Under the pieces are notes generated by a model, which worked only from the letters and a program-made list of their open reading frames with translations, was not told where the DNA came from and did not search any database. A stretch of 64,000 nucleotides of DNA from Lysinibacillus timonensis (GTDB taxonomy: Bacteria; Bacillota; Bacilli; Bacillales_A; Planococcaceae). This document shows, one piece after another, positions 1 to 8,185 of the stretch. The first letter of the stretch is position 1; each line of letters begins with the position of its first letter. A program made the translations under genes and the position numbers. Where the stretch lies: NCBI RefSeq assembly GCF_900291985.1, contig NZ_LT985980.1, positions 248,001-312,000 of the forward strand, given 5' to 3'.

Positions 1-515
1 TCGGGTGTTACTTTATCAACTCTTTTATCAACATACAACACATATTGCCACTGATTACTTTCGAATGCTAACATTTTAAAAACAAAATCTGGCTCTATAT
101 ATAAAGCATCATTTCCATTTTTTAGTTTAAAGACTTTTATTCCATACATATCGCTAAATTCTATTTTATGTTCAATAGGTCGAACAGTAATTTTATAGTG
201 GTTTTCAGGTATCTGATCGCTGATAAATTTAACCTCAAAGTAATCGTTGATGTCATCATCTAAATTGTGAAATCTACCAAACTGATGGCTAAATTTTAAT
301 GGTGGTATTCTAAGTGGTAAATTAAGTTCTTGTTTGAAATGTTGTTCAAATTCAGTTAATGCACCTTCAACTGTCTTGTATCCTCCTTCAGTAAATAATT
401 CCTCAAAAGATGGCGTAACATCTGTTTTTCCGTAAACCTGTCCATAATTTGTTCCAAAAATTAAGATACTGAATAAAATGAATAATATGAAAGAAACACT
501 TTTGTTCAATTTCAT
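1..515 (-). CDS. Secreted hypothetical protein, C-terminus beyond window
   Basis: An open frame runs from an ATG at 515 leftward past the window edge, so only about 171 residues are visible. The start MKLNKSVSFILFILF is a basic, hydrophobic signal peptide ending near residue 25, which suggests export. A GGGTG box lies just upstream of the ATG. The visible mature part has no motif I recognise. It is the last gene of a minus-strand series separated from its neighbour by a family-1 hairpin repeat. Function unknown. Confidence 0.7.
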   Translation of the reverse strand, partial: MKLNKSVSFILFILFSILIFGTNYGQVYGKTDVTPSFEELFTEGGYKTVEGALTEFEQHFKQELNLPLRIPPLKFSHQFGRFHNLDDDINDYFEVKFISDQIPENHYKITVRPIEHKIEFSDMYGIKVFKLKNGNDALYIEPDFVFKMLAFESNQWQYVLYVDKRVDKVTP

Positions 516-579
516 CACCCTAAATTATATTTGGGTATAGTTTGTCCATATCAGTTACAGTTATCATTATTCAAGTAAA

Positions 580-643
580 GGCCCTAAAATGAAAAATTGG
601 CACTCATCCTAGTTCTAAGATTGCGCCCTATTATTGAATATCG
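580..643 (-). repeat. Family-1 hairpin repeat
   Basis: Left box GGCCCT, imperfect stem GGCACTCATC/GATTGCGCC, right box CCCTATTATTGAATATCG. It lies just downstream of the 686-952 gene. Confidence 0.75.
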
Positions 644-685
644 TTTAAAATAGCACTCTTTTGGCCACTAAATACATGATTAACC

Positions 686-952
686 TCAAAATAGTAGTGA
701 AAATATAAACACTGAAAAGAATAACACACAAATTGAAACTATGATTAGTACTACTTTCATAAGCTTTGCTGGTAGAAGTCTTAATAAAATGTTAGCAAAG
801 AAAATCATAAGTACCTGACCAAATGAATCATATGTAGAATCTTTGATATAATCTTTTTGTTTATGAATTTCACTATTAAAATGTCGTAATGTCCAATATA
901 AAAGGGCTATACCTGAAATCAGCACTAATAACCCTGCAAAACTAATATACAT
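686..952 (-). CDS. Small two-TM membrane protein
   Basis: Eighty-eight residues with hydrophobic segments at about 3-22 and 64-87, and a charged middle (HKQKDYIKDSTYDSFGQ) that also carries a hydrophobic patch. An AAAGGA box precedes the ATG. No domain is recognised. It stands alone between two intergenic gaps, with a family-1 repeat downstream acting as likely terminator. It is a real but uncharacterised small membrane protein as far as the sequence shows. Confidence 0.6.
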   Translation of the reverse strand: MYISFAGLLVLISGIALLYWTLRHFNSEIHKQKDYIKDSTYDSFGQVLMIFFANILLRLLPAKLMKVVLIIVSICVLFFSVFIFSLLF

Positions 953-1166
953 AACGAAGTTCCTTTATTTTTCTTATTTGAACTAAGTTTTAACTTTTAA
1001 CATCTTTGCTTTTATTAAAAATGATTTTCTTTTTCTAGGCGTTATACAATTATATGACCTCTATCGTGAAGAAAAGGAACATTTCTTATTCTTGAAATTG
1101 CAGGATTATTGAATATTAAAAGACAAGAAAGCAGCAAAATAATTGCAAGTATTTTCTAAAAAAGAA

Positions 1167-1625
1167 CTAAAAGTCACTAATTAGGCCATATCGATTTTCT
1201 TTACCCATCCAAGAACTGACATCACGCCATTTTATACTCTTAGCAGAAAGCCAGCTAGTTTCAGTAAGCATTGAGTTTTCGGGTTCCCAATTATAGTCAT
1301 TAGCCCAATAAAGCAAACCTTTGTGTAAAATCAGTTTTGCATCATAAATAATTGAATCATAATTATCTGGACTTGGAACAATATGAAATTGAGCTACATC
1401 CTTAAATAATAATTCGATTGCCGAAGGGTTATGATACTGTCTTTGGAAAAGGATTCGGACATTAGTTTCAGGTACCGGAGACATCGATAAATTATCATCA
1501 ACATAACTCTCAGTCCACATATACAATTCTTTTAAACAACTATCATGAAAGCCACCAAACGTTTGCAAAAGATTTTCAATATCTTTATTATTCTTAATTT
1601 CAAACCATTCCATAGGGATATTCAA
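1167..1625 (-). CDS. Conserved hypothetical protein (FHDSC-type)
   Basis: A soluble 152-residue protein with no signal peptide. The motif FGGFHDSCLKEL near residues 23-34 and the VRILFQRQY stretch recall a small Firmicutes family of unknown function that I have seen as single accessory genes. I cannot assign a role. An alternative start is Met5. Its neighbours are likewise isolated small genes, one of them Imm26-like, so an immunity or antitoxin-type role is possible but not shown by the sequence. Confidence 0.65.
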   Translation of the reverse strand: MNIPMEWFEIKNNKDIENLLQTFGGFHDSCLKELYMWTESYVDDNLSMSPVPETNVRILFQRQYHNPSAIELLFKDVAQFHIVPSPDNYDSIIYDAKLILHKGLLYWANDYNWEPENSMLTETSWLSAKSIKWRDVSSWMGKENRYGLISDF

Positions 1626-1710
1626 CTCCTATTACTTGTTTTCCATCAACATTTAGATTTAGGGGTTTTTGTTTTTACTCGACTTCCAGAAAATGATACC
1701 AATACATAAT

Positions 1711-1750
1711 AAAAGAGCACAATTTCCTCTGGAAAATGAGCCCATTAGTT
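1711..1750 (-). repeat. Degenerate family-1 repeat
   Basis: AAAAGAGCACAATTTCCTCT followed by GAAAATGAGCCCATTAG keeps the A-run, part of the stem and part of the right box. It overlaps the end of the 1745-2230 gene. Confidence 0.45.
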
Positions 1751-2230
1751 TAATAACTTTGATTCTGCAAGTACTCTTATGTAATCCGTACCCCAAATCC
1801 CCAAAGTTTCATATTTCTCCCATTCCTCTTTTTTAATTGGTCCTATTTCTTTTAACCCTTTCATTAATTTACAATATTCAGGTTGGGAGCCTGTTTGAGA
1901 ACGAAAATAGTTAGGTTCAATAGAGTCTAACTCCAATGGACGGTACCCAGTGACCATACCGTCTAACCCAGTTTCGTATATGCAATTAATGTGTGCTACT
2001 CCTTGAATTAAAGTTTTTGACCCTGCAATTGCTTCTGATGTAGGAGGAACACTATCTATCCAATCCATCAAACCAGCAAGGAAAGTCCTTGTTGGCGAGG
2101 CACTATATTCTCCAGTAACCTGTATAACTCTACCGCAAGCAAACATTCCATTATGTAAAGGGATCGGCCAGAATTGACCTGGTATCAGTTTTTTATTTGA
2201 TTTTGGTTTAAAAGGATAATTAATACTCAA
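1745..2230 (-). CDS. Imm26-like protein
   Basis: This 161-residue soluble protein contains LIPGQFWPIPLHNGMFACGR near residues 16-35, which resembles the start of the immunity protein 26 family (a small beta-rich domain of polymorphic-toxin immunity proteins). No toxin gene is adjacent. An orphan immunity gene would fit the surrounding set of unrelated small genes. The family call is by recollection of the motif; the role as a toxin neutraliser is inference. Confidence 0.55.
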   Translation of the reverse strand: MSINYPFKPKSNKKLIPGQFWPIPLHNGMFACGRVIQVTGEYSASPTRTFLAGLMDWIDSVPPTSEAIAGSKTLIQGVAHINCIYETGLDGMVTGYRPLELDSIEPNYFRSQTGSQPEYCKLMKGLKEIGPIKKEEWEKYETLGIWGTDYIRVLAESKLLN

Positions 2231-2282
2231 ATGTTTTCTCCAATCATTTTTATTACATTATAACAAGATTCTTAATCAGTAT

Positions 2283-2340
2283 GGTCCTTAAACGAAAAAG
2301 ACACTTTCCTTATTCAAGGGAAGCACCCAATTGTTCAATA
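2283..2340 (-). repeat. Family-1 hairpin repeat
   Basis: Left box GGTCCTTAAACGAAAAAG, stem ACTTTCCTT/AAGGGAAGC around ATTC, right box CCCAATTGTTCAATA. Confidence 0.75.
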
Positions 2341-2439
2341 AGCACATACTTTATTTAGAAGAGGAAACAATACGACTGACAATCTAATCGAATTTGTAAA
2401 AAATCTAAATTGCTTGTATTCAATCAAAACGTAGTGGTT

Positions 2440-2961
2440 TTATTTTGGTATTTCTTTAACTTGAAAATCCAATGCAACGACGTAAGAACACGTTCCCTGT
2501 TCCCAAGTAACTAATATCTCATAAACCATTGGACCTTTTTCTTTTACATCTTCAAAATCATTATAAGTAGCATATATTATACCGTTATGCCAAACTCTTA
2601 TTTCATAATTAAGTGGTGCAATTTCGAAGTTTAGTGTGATTGGTTCACTTAAATTAACTTTCACAGCATCTTCTACGTTAACTGATTGTGTTGGTGGAAG
2701 AGAATCAGCTTCAATACCTACCAATTGTCCAGTTTTGGAGTCTAAGTAACTCCAACGGTAACCACCTTGTCTTGTTTCAAGTACTTTTTCACCAAATGTA
2801 ATTGTTAATGTAGGTGGTTTCTCGGTGTGAATCAAATTAACGTCTTGTTTTTTTTCATTACCACTTAAAGCATCATTTTGTATTGTATTACTTTCATTTG
2901 AAATACTACAACCTGCTGCAAATAGCATCCACATCACAATAATTAAATAAAGTCCTTTCAA
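2440..2961 (-). CDS. Putative lipoprotein
   Basis: The best start is a TTG at 2961, seven bases after a strong GGGGGAGG box; a longer frame from 2988 lacks a site. The product, about 173 residues, starts MKGLYLIIVMWMLFAAGC, a signal peptide with lipobox FAAGC, so it should be lipidated on the outer membrane face. The mature part is polar with many beta-type stretches and no motif I recognise. It is flanked on both sides by family-1 repeats. Confidence 0.75.
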   Translation of the reverse strand: MKGLYLIIVMWMLFAAGCSISNESNTIQNDALSGNEKKQDVNLIHTEKPPTLTITFGEKVLETRQGGYRWSYLDSKTGQLVGIEADSLPPTQSVNVEDAVKVNLSEPITLNFEIAPLNYEIRVWHNGIIYATYNDFEDVKEKGPMVYEILVTWEQGTCSYVVALDFQVKEIPK

Positions 2962-3117
2962 ACTATCCTCCCCCTTTGAGTTAGGCATATATAGTAAAGT
3001 TTCATAATCCTTGTTATACTATCCTGCCCCGTAAGTTGAAGTGCATTTCTTCACAATCTCACCTAAATGTTAACATAAATAACCAGTTTTATTTAAAACT
3101 TTTATTTCTGTTAAATC

Positions 3118-3171
3118 GCCCTTTAATTAAAAAAGCACTACCCTTATTCAAGGATAGCGCACGTTTATTGA
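3118..3171 (-). repeat. Family-1 hairpin repeat with terminator features
   Basis: Stem GCACTACCCTT (3135-3145) with AAGGATAGCGC (3150-3160). On the minus strand the hairpin is followed by six T, directly after the stop of the 3189-3620 gene, as in an intrinsic terminator. Confidence 0.8.
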
Positions 3172-3188
3172 AAAAAGATTGCTCTTTT

Positions 3189-3620
3189 TTAATCTTTAAA
3201 ATCACTTTCATAAGGATTAGCGTATAAATCTACATCAAATTCAGCTTCGATACTGGAAGCAAATTTTATTATTTCTCTATCCATATATAAAGCAGGCGTA
3301 TTTCCATTTTCTATTATAATAACAATAAAGAATTTACAATCTAAAAAATACGTTTCTTTAATTTCGTTAATGGTTAATGTCTTATTTTGTAATTTACCTA
3401 CAATTTCTTGGAGTTGCTTATTAACATCAAGTGAGTTTTGGTAGCCTGTTCCTAAATCCCAACTTGTTTCTTTTCTATAACGGATCGTTGAACGATTTGG
3501 AATTAAATCGCCTTTTTTATAAGTCTCAGTAGGAATTACTTTTAACTTTTCCGTAACCTCATCTATTGGAAATTCATCTCCATATAAGCTGAAATACACT
3601 TTTACTTGAATTTTAGACAA
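3189..3620 (-). CDS. DUF4279-like protein
   Basis: A soluble 143-residue protein. The N-terminus (VKVYFSLYGDEFPIDEVTEKL) and the central TSWDLGTGY match my memory of the DUF4279 family, small Firmicutes proteins of unknown function, often near polymorphic toxin loci. The stop is immediately followed by a hairpin with a T-run on the coding strand. No partner gene is adjacent. Confidence 0.65.
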   Translation of the reverse strand: MSKIQVKVYFSLYGDEFPIDEVTEKLKVIPTETYKKGDLIPNRSTIRYRKETSWDLGTGYQNSLDVNKQLQEIVGKLQNKTLTINEIKETYFLDCKFFIVIIIENGNTPALYMDREIIKFASSIEAEFDVDLYANPYESDFKD

Positions 3621-3692
3621 GTTTATTTACACCTCTCAGTAAGTGTTAACCTTAATATTAAATTTATTTATTGAATGAAATTCCTGGAAATG

Positions 3693-3744
3693 GCCCTTAA
3701 ACTAAAGAAATAGTTCAATTCTTTCTACGCCCTTTAGTTAAATC
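3693..3744 (-). repeat. Degenerate family-1 repeat
   Basis: Clear left box GGCCCTTAAACTAAAGAAA, weak stem TTCAATTC, then a GCCCTTTAGTT remnant of the right box. It overlaps the end of the TPR gene. Confidence 0.5.
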
Positions 3745-4724
3745 AGAAATTTTGAAGGCAGAGGTGAGGAAGTGTGGATTTTAGTATCTGAAGCGTCGAT
3801 CTCTCCTGTTAATTTTTCATATTCGCAATGGTTATGTCGCTTACAACCAAACAAATAGCAGGCTCCGGTTATTGAAGGTTCAAATTCTATCAAGGGGATC
3901 TGTCCAGATGAAATTCGATCGACCATATTTTTATAGTTGTTCTTCTCTTCAAGTAACTGCTGAATATTTTCTTCTTTATCATTTTCTGACCAATTTTCAT
4001 CACATTCCTCTTCATAAGCCATTTTAATTTCTTCATCTTTTTGTTGAATGGCTTCATGTATTACTTCATTGATGCGCATGAAATTTTTCATATTAAAAAG
4101 AGAATAGATAAACCTACTAACCCAATAAGGATTTTTCACGTATTCTTTCCACCCTTTTTCAAACCAAAGGACTGCTTTATCAAAACATTTCATTTCAGCA
4201 TACAAATCAGCAACTGCAACTTCCCCTACATAGTCTTCCAAATCTGTATTAAAGGCATCTAATTTCTCTTCCGCTTCTTTTTTCATACCAAGATCAATTA
4301 AACACTTAACATGACTGAACATCGCATCATCTGAATCTTTTGCAGCAAGTAGAAAAAAGTTAGCAGCCTCCTCGTTATCCCCAAGATAATACTTTGCCAC
4401 AGCCAAATTATGGAAAGCTTCATTGGAAAATTGAATCGATATGGACATTAATAATGCATCTGAAGCAAGTTTCCACTTTTTTTGTCTTAAAAAAATTTCC
4501 CCAAGTAAATTATAAGGGAAATACGAGTTTGGATTCATAGCAATGACTTCTTTGATTAATTCGAGGGCTTTTAAATCATCCTCTTGTTCATAGCTGTACA
4601 TCCAAGCAAGATTATTCAGTGACTGTATATTTCTAGATTCACTTATTGCTTTTCGAAAAAGTTCTAAGGCCTCATCATATTCATTTTGTTCAAATAACTC
4701 AATAGCCTTTTGGTTAGTATTCAA
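3738..4724 (-). CDS. TPR-repeat protein with Cys-rich tail
   Basis: I prefer the TTG at 4724, because a GGGGGT box lies just upstream; a GTG at 4745 also opens the frame but has no site. About 328 residues. Residues 1-200 hold tandem tetratricopeptide helices (for example EYDEALELFRKAI and SYFPYNLLGEIFLRQKKW). Near the C-terminus, CYLFGCKRHNHCEY has three Cys and two His that could bind a metal. A cytoplasmic scaffold is likely; partners are unknown. Confidence 0.75.
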   Translation of the reverse strand: MNTNQKAIELFEQNEYDEALELFRKAISESRNIQSLNNLAWMYSYEQEDDLKALELIKEVIAMNPNSYFPYNLLGEIFLRQKKWKLASDALLMSISIQFSNEAFHNLAVAKYYLGDNEEAANFFLLAAKDSDDAMFSHVKCLIDLGMKKEAEEKLDAFNTDLEDYVGEVAVADLYAEMKCFDKAVLWFEKGWKEYVKNPYWVSRFIYSLFNMKNFMRINEVIHEAIQQKDEEIKMAYEEECDENWSENDKEENIQQLLEEKNNYKNMVDRISSGQIPLIEFEPSITGACYLFGCKRHNHCEYEKLTGEIDASDTKIHTSSPLPSKFLI

Positions 4725-4846
4725 TTGTCTACCCCCGATTTCCACGATTTTTATTATATAACATATTTCTTCGAGTATTAAATTCAGTATTTATTAGAAA
4801 CAATACAATTAATTTTGATAAAGGTGTAAGAGGTGCGTTTAGGAGA

Positions 4847-5263
4847 ATGAAAAAGATATTAAGCACTTTTGTACTATCCCTTGTTCTTATTACTTCTTTT
4901 CAAACAACAACTGTTTCGTCAGTCAAACCAACTCAAGATTCTGAAGAGCTTAGACTACAGGATATGCTTATGCTAATGCTTACTCCTTATATCCAGAAAG
5001 ATTTGATTAGCTATTATCGTCCAAATATTCTGAAGGATATTGCACCTCAAGTCACTCCTTGGATGATTGAAGTGATCGAAACAAGAAGGGTAAATGATTT
5101 CCGTGGTTTTTTATTGGAAATTACATTTGAAATTGAACCTACAGATGGTGGACACCATATTCCAGTAGGGAGAGACCGAATGACCTATCAAATTTCAGTT
5201 GGACCTGAGGTAAAATTGGTTAATCACACACACCTCAAAATGTATGAATATCCACCAGAATAA
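4847..5263 (+). CDS. Secreted DUF3888-like protein
   Basis: One of the few plus-strand genes in this part. AGGAG precedes the ATG. The 138-residue product has a signal peptide (MKKILSTFVLSLVLITSF) and a mature part with LQDMLMLMLTPYIQKDL, matching my memory of DUF3888, small exported Bacillus proteins of unknown role. A family-1 repeat follows the stop but in the opposite reading sense. Confidence 0.7.
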   Translation: MKKILSTFVLSLVLITSFQTTTVSSVKPTQDSEELRLQDMLMLMLTPYIQKDLISYYRPNILKDIAPQVTPWMIEVIETRRVNDFRGFLLEITFEIEPTDGGHHIPVGRDRMTYQISVGPEVKLVNHTHLKMYEYPPE

Positions 5264-5275
5264 TAGTAACAATTT

Positions 5276-5385
5276 AACTAAAAAGGACGTATTTCTTAGA
5301 GAAATGCGCTCCTATTGTTTGTTAAACTGATAAATGAGCATCTGTTCAAAGAATTAAGCCCTATTATTAAATAAAGATCAGCTTC
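5276..5385 (-). repeat. Family-1 repeat plus a second partial copy
   Basis: The first unit has stem CGTATTTC/GAAATGCG around TTAGA (5288-5308). From 5347 a second right-hand half follows (AAGCCCTATTATTAAATAAA), so two copies look fused tail to tail. Confidence 0.65.
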
Positions 5386-5500
5386 TATTAGCTGGTTGTG
5401 TTGAAATGTGGAAAAACAAAAAAAGTCATTTAAAAAAGATCCGTTATTATATGTATTCCGTTTTTCAAATAGAGCGTTAGCCAAAACAATGATGTGTAGT

Positions 5501-6061
5501 CTATTCTATGGGTTTTATGGTTTCCAATTTCCCTATGTCTGGGGTTCTTTTATTCCATGTATAATTAATCAGATACTGTTGATCTTCTTCAACTAATTCA
5601 AATTCATTATGGGAAACCCTGACTATTTTATCATCTATTATCAAGTAAAATTTCCCGTTATCATATCGTTTCTGTTCGACTATAAATACACCACCAGTCG
5701 ATACTTCTTGGAATTGATGCTCTGTAATCATCACGATGATAACGATGGAAGAAATCGTTACAATTGTTTTAATAATCGTTTTTAAATCTGATTTTTTCTT
5801 GCCTCTTTTACTTATATATTTTACAAAAAGGAAAGCATAGATAAGCAACAAAGGAGGTACTACAAATATAGCTATGTTAAAAGGTAGATACATCATTTCA
5901 TGGAGATTAAAATTAAAATCTGTAATGGCTTGAATTCTACCAAGCTGTAACCCTATAAATGATAAATAAATAAGTGCTAATAACCCGAACAAAACCATTC
6001 TTTGAGCTTCAAATAGTTTTTTTATTTCTTCTTCTTTTTCTTCTCTATTATTTTGTTCCAT
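5501..6061 (-). CDS. Three-TM membrane protein
   Basis: A good GGAGGTG box precedes the ATG. The 186-residue protein has an acidic N-terminal tail, TM segments at about 23-40, 60-82 and 98-112, and a soluble C-terminal domain with FIVEQKRYDNGKFYLIIDD. No family is recognised. The C-terminal domain should lie on the side opposite to the N-terminal tail if all three segments span. Confidence 0.65.
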   Translation of the reverse strand: MEQNNREEKEEEIKKLFEAQRMVLFGLLALIYLSFIGLQLGRIQAITDFNFNLHEMMYLPFNIAIFVVPPLLLIYAFLFVKYISKRGKKKSDLKTIIKTIVTISSIVIIVMITEHQFQEVSTGGVFIVEQKRYDNGKFYLIIDDKIVRVSHNEFELVEEDQQYLINYTWNKRTPDIGKLETIKPIE

Positions 6062-6141
6062 TGTAACACCTCCACAAAATAAAAATTACCTTCAAGCTAT
6101 ACATGTTAAGCTAACTAATTTAACTTAAGCAACCAGGCCCT

Positions 6142-6501
6142 TCAATATCTGCCCCAAAACTTTTCAACTTGATCTGATGCTTTCATTGTTTCAGCACCCA
6201 TATACTTATATGCAATTTGTAGTAATTTCTTAGAGTCACCAAGTCTTGCAAGAATTGTAACACTTAATAATTCTTTAACATCATTATCACCTTTGATTGC
6301 CATTCGCTCAAAAAATTCAAATAATGATTTGATTTTGTTTATATCCTTCTCTTTGCTAATTAAATCAATGAAATATTCATTACACTCACCAAAAAATACG
6401 TGATTCAAAACTTCACCATTGTAGGCTAAATGCTGCTGTAATAAAGGCTTAAACTCAGTGAATGTTTCTGTAAAATGTTTTGCTAAGTCATTGTAATTCA
6501 T
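6142..6501 (-). CDS. Conserved hypothetical protein (HEAT-like)
   Basis: A soluble, largely helical 119-residue protein. The ELLSVTILARLGD segment with the preceding FEFFERMA helix resembles a small Firmicutes family of unknown function that often sits in toxin/immunity regions. No catalytic motif is seen. Confidence 0.6.
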   Translation of the reverse strand: MNYNDLAKHFTETFTEFKPLLQQHLAYNGEVLNHVFFGECNEYFIDLISKEKDINKIKSLFEFFERMAIKGDNDVKELLSVTILARLGDSKKLLQIAYKYMGAETMKASDQVEKFWGRY

Positions 6502-6570
6502 TTATTATCCCCTACTACGTTAGTGCGTAATTAGTTTTAATTGCATGGTATAGGAAAAGGAGCTTACTTC

Positions 6571-6645
6571 TCAACAATCTGGCACTTAAATGAAAACAAG
6601 CACTGATCTTTATTACAGAATCGCGCACGATTGTGGAAGATCGTT
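6571..6645 (-). repeat. Family-1 hairpin repeat
   Basis: Left arm TCAACAATCTGGCACTTAAA, stem GCACTGATCT/AGAATCGCGC, right arm ACGATTGTGGAAGATCG. The outer arms (CAACAAT and ATTGTGG) also form an inverted pair. Confidence 0.8.
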
Positions 6646-6690
6646 AATTAACTACAGCCCCTGTTTGTTAAAGAAGAAAGTATTCAAAAT

Positions 6691-6885
6691 TTATATTTTC
6701 GTACCACACCACGGACAAAAATCTATTCCGATACTTGAGGTTCCACCATCATGAATTATGAATCCGTAGTAGTTATCTTTTTTATCGAATATGACTATTT
6801 TATCAGGACAGTCAAAGGGATTTTCATGAATCTCACACTTGAAATTTGCATGATAGTCCATATCCTCGCAGCAATGTTTTTTCAT
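6691..6885 (-). CDS. Small zinc-ribbon protein (DUF6980-like)
   Basis: The likely start is the ATG at 6885, placed after AAGGAGAAG; a longer frame from 6924 has no site. The 64-residue product begins MKKHCCEDM and ends FCPWCGTKI. The paired Cys motifs (CC near the start, CPWC near the end) suggest one bound zinc. It matches my memory of DUF6980. Function unknown. Confidence 0.7.
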   Translation of the reverse strand: MKKHCCEDMDYHANFKCEIHENPFDCPDKIVIFDKKDNYYGFIIHDGGTSSIGIDFCPWCGTKI

Positions 6886-7004
6886 ATTCCACTTCTCCTT
6901 GTAAAACCTTTTCCAATAGACCAATGCTTAAATATCCCCATTAATTCATGGTCTTATTAACAAATCTCAATTCTAAAAAATGCAACACGCTTATTCTAGT
7001 AATT

Positions 7005-7070
7005 GGTCTTAAAATACAAAACGAGTGCCAATTACTCAAGAATTGCGCCCTATAATGGAATAACTGAATA
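7005..7070 (-). repeat. Family-1 hairpin repeat
   Basis: GGTCTTAAAATACAAAACG, stem GTGCCAATT/AATTGCGCC around ACTCAAG, right box CCCTATAATGGAATAACTG. Confidence 0.75.
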
Positions 7071-7086
7071 GGTTCTATTAGCTAGT

Positions 7087-7539
7087 TTACTTCAATAAAG
7101 GTTTTACCTCATTATAAAGATTTTCTATATCATAATTTTCCCAACTTTTTTGCTTCGTATATCCAATAACTGAATTCGATATATTTACTACTTTCTTTTT
7201 TAAATCATCAAAAAGAGTTTGAGCTTCAAATATCACTTCCTCGTTAATTAAATTTTTCTTTATCCCTAACAAATTAACTTCGTGGTCATTTACTTTTTCT
7301 AATCTCAATAAAAGAGGACCGTCCATAAACTCAAGCTCTGTTTTTTCACCAACTTTTGCATACTCAAAAGAACGAAGTTTTTTCGTCCACCAATAGAGGA
7401 TTACAACAACAAAATCAGTCCACTTTTCGTTTGGAAAGAAGTTGTGTCCGTTCTTTTCAATGTAGATTTCTCCTACTATATTGTTAGTATTATTAATAAA
7501 TAAAGTCGTTTTATTAACTATAATTTTTATCTCGTCCAT
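7087..7539 (-). CDS. Conserved hypothetical protein
   Basis: An ATG at 7539 gives 150 residues starting MDEIKIIVNKTTLF; a longer frame from 7608 adds 23 poorly supported residues. The segment FPNEKWTDFVVVILYWWTKKL recalls a small Bacillus family of unknown function. It is soluble with no signal peptide. Confidence 0.6.
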   Translation of the reverse strand: MDEIKIIVNKTTLFINNTNNIVGEIYIEKNGHNFFPNEKWTDFVVVILYWWTKKLRSFEYAKVGEKTELEFMDGPLLLRLEKVNDHEVNLLGIKKNLINEEVIFEAQTLFDDLKKKVVNISNSVIGYTKQKSWENYDIENLYNEVKPLLK

Positions 7540-7633
7540 AATCTCACCATCTTTTATTAAACCGCCCCGATTCTCAATCTCACAAAAAAATCTAACATAA
7601 ATATCCAATACCTTTAAGAGGTTAAATTTTAAT

Positions 7634-7712
7634 GTTGCCCTTTTACTGAAAAAGGCACAATTTCAATTCAAGAATTGCACCTGATTTCGGAAGATCGTTA
7701 TTCAACTAAGCT
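7634..7712 (-). repeat. Family-1 hairpin repeat
   Basis: GCCCTTTTACTGAAAAAG, stem GGCACAATTTC/GAATTGC around AATTCAA, right box CTGATTTCGGAAGATCGTTA, then CAACTAAGC. It overlaps the 3' edge of the DUF1871-like gene by the shared tail. Confidence 0.75.
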
Positions 7713-7716
7713 CTCG

Positions 7717-8001
7717 TTAGTCGAAATGCTTATAAAAAATCTTATCAGCAATCATCAAACAATCATTAGACTTTTTAAAGTCCTCTTCAAAAGCTTTATA
7801 GAGAATGACATTAATTTTTCCAGCCAATTCTTTGGCAGTATTAGCCCCAATAGTTGCGGATGTAATCTGTTGAATCTCAAATTCATACTCATCATCTGGG
7901 CAATCAATAGCAAGTAAATTAACAGGGTCCCATTCATTAACTATCTTTTCGACCACTTTAAGTGTCTCATTATACTTATCTTTGCGATGTTTATTTGACA
8001 A
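7717..8001 (-). CDS. DUF1871-like protein
   Basis: A TTG start at 8001 follows a strong AGGGGGGAT box. The 94-residue product contains VVEKIVNEWDPVNLLAIDCP and DDEYEFEI, the hallmark of DUF1871, small soluble proteins common as orphans in Bacillus. A fair promoter lies upstream on the minus strand (TTTACG, 16-bp spacer, TATACT, about 8100-8060). Confidence 0.75.
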   Translation of the reverse strand: MSNKHRKDKYNETLKVVEKIVNEWDPVNLLAIDCPDDEYEFEIQQITSATIGANTAKELAGKINVILYKAFEEDFKKSNDCLMIADKIFYKHFD

Positions 8002-8144
8002 TTGATCCCCCCTTTGCTAGTTAATAATGATTATACATCTTGTTAAACAAACCTATCCGGTTACTTTAAGTATAATTCTTCACAACAATACGTAAACACT
8101 AACATAAATATCCAATTTCCTTATTGAGTGTTGTTCATTTAAAT

Positions 8145-8185
8145 GGCCCCTAGATGTAAGAAAGCACTACCCTTACTCAAGGATA
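8145..8185 (-). repeat. Left half of family-1 repeat split by intron
   Basis: GGCCCC box and stem arm GCACTACCCTT with AAGGATAG remain here; the right box is at 10831-10868 on the far side of the intron. Joined, the two halves rebuild a standard copy. Confidence 0.8.

Noticed and set aside
3036-3227. Plus-strand ORF of 63 residues
   Set aside because: It covers a family-1 repeat and the end of the opposite-strand gene; no ribosome site and unnatural composition.
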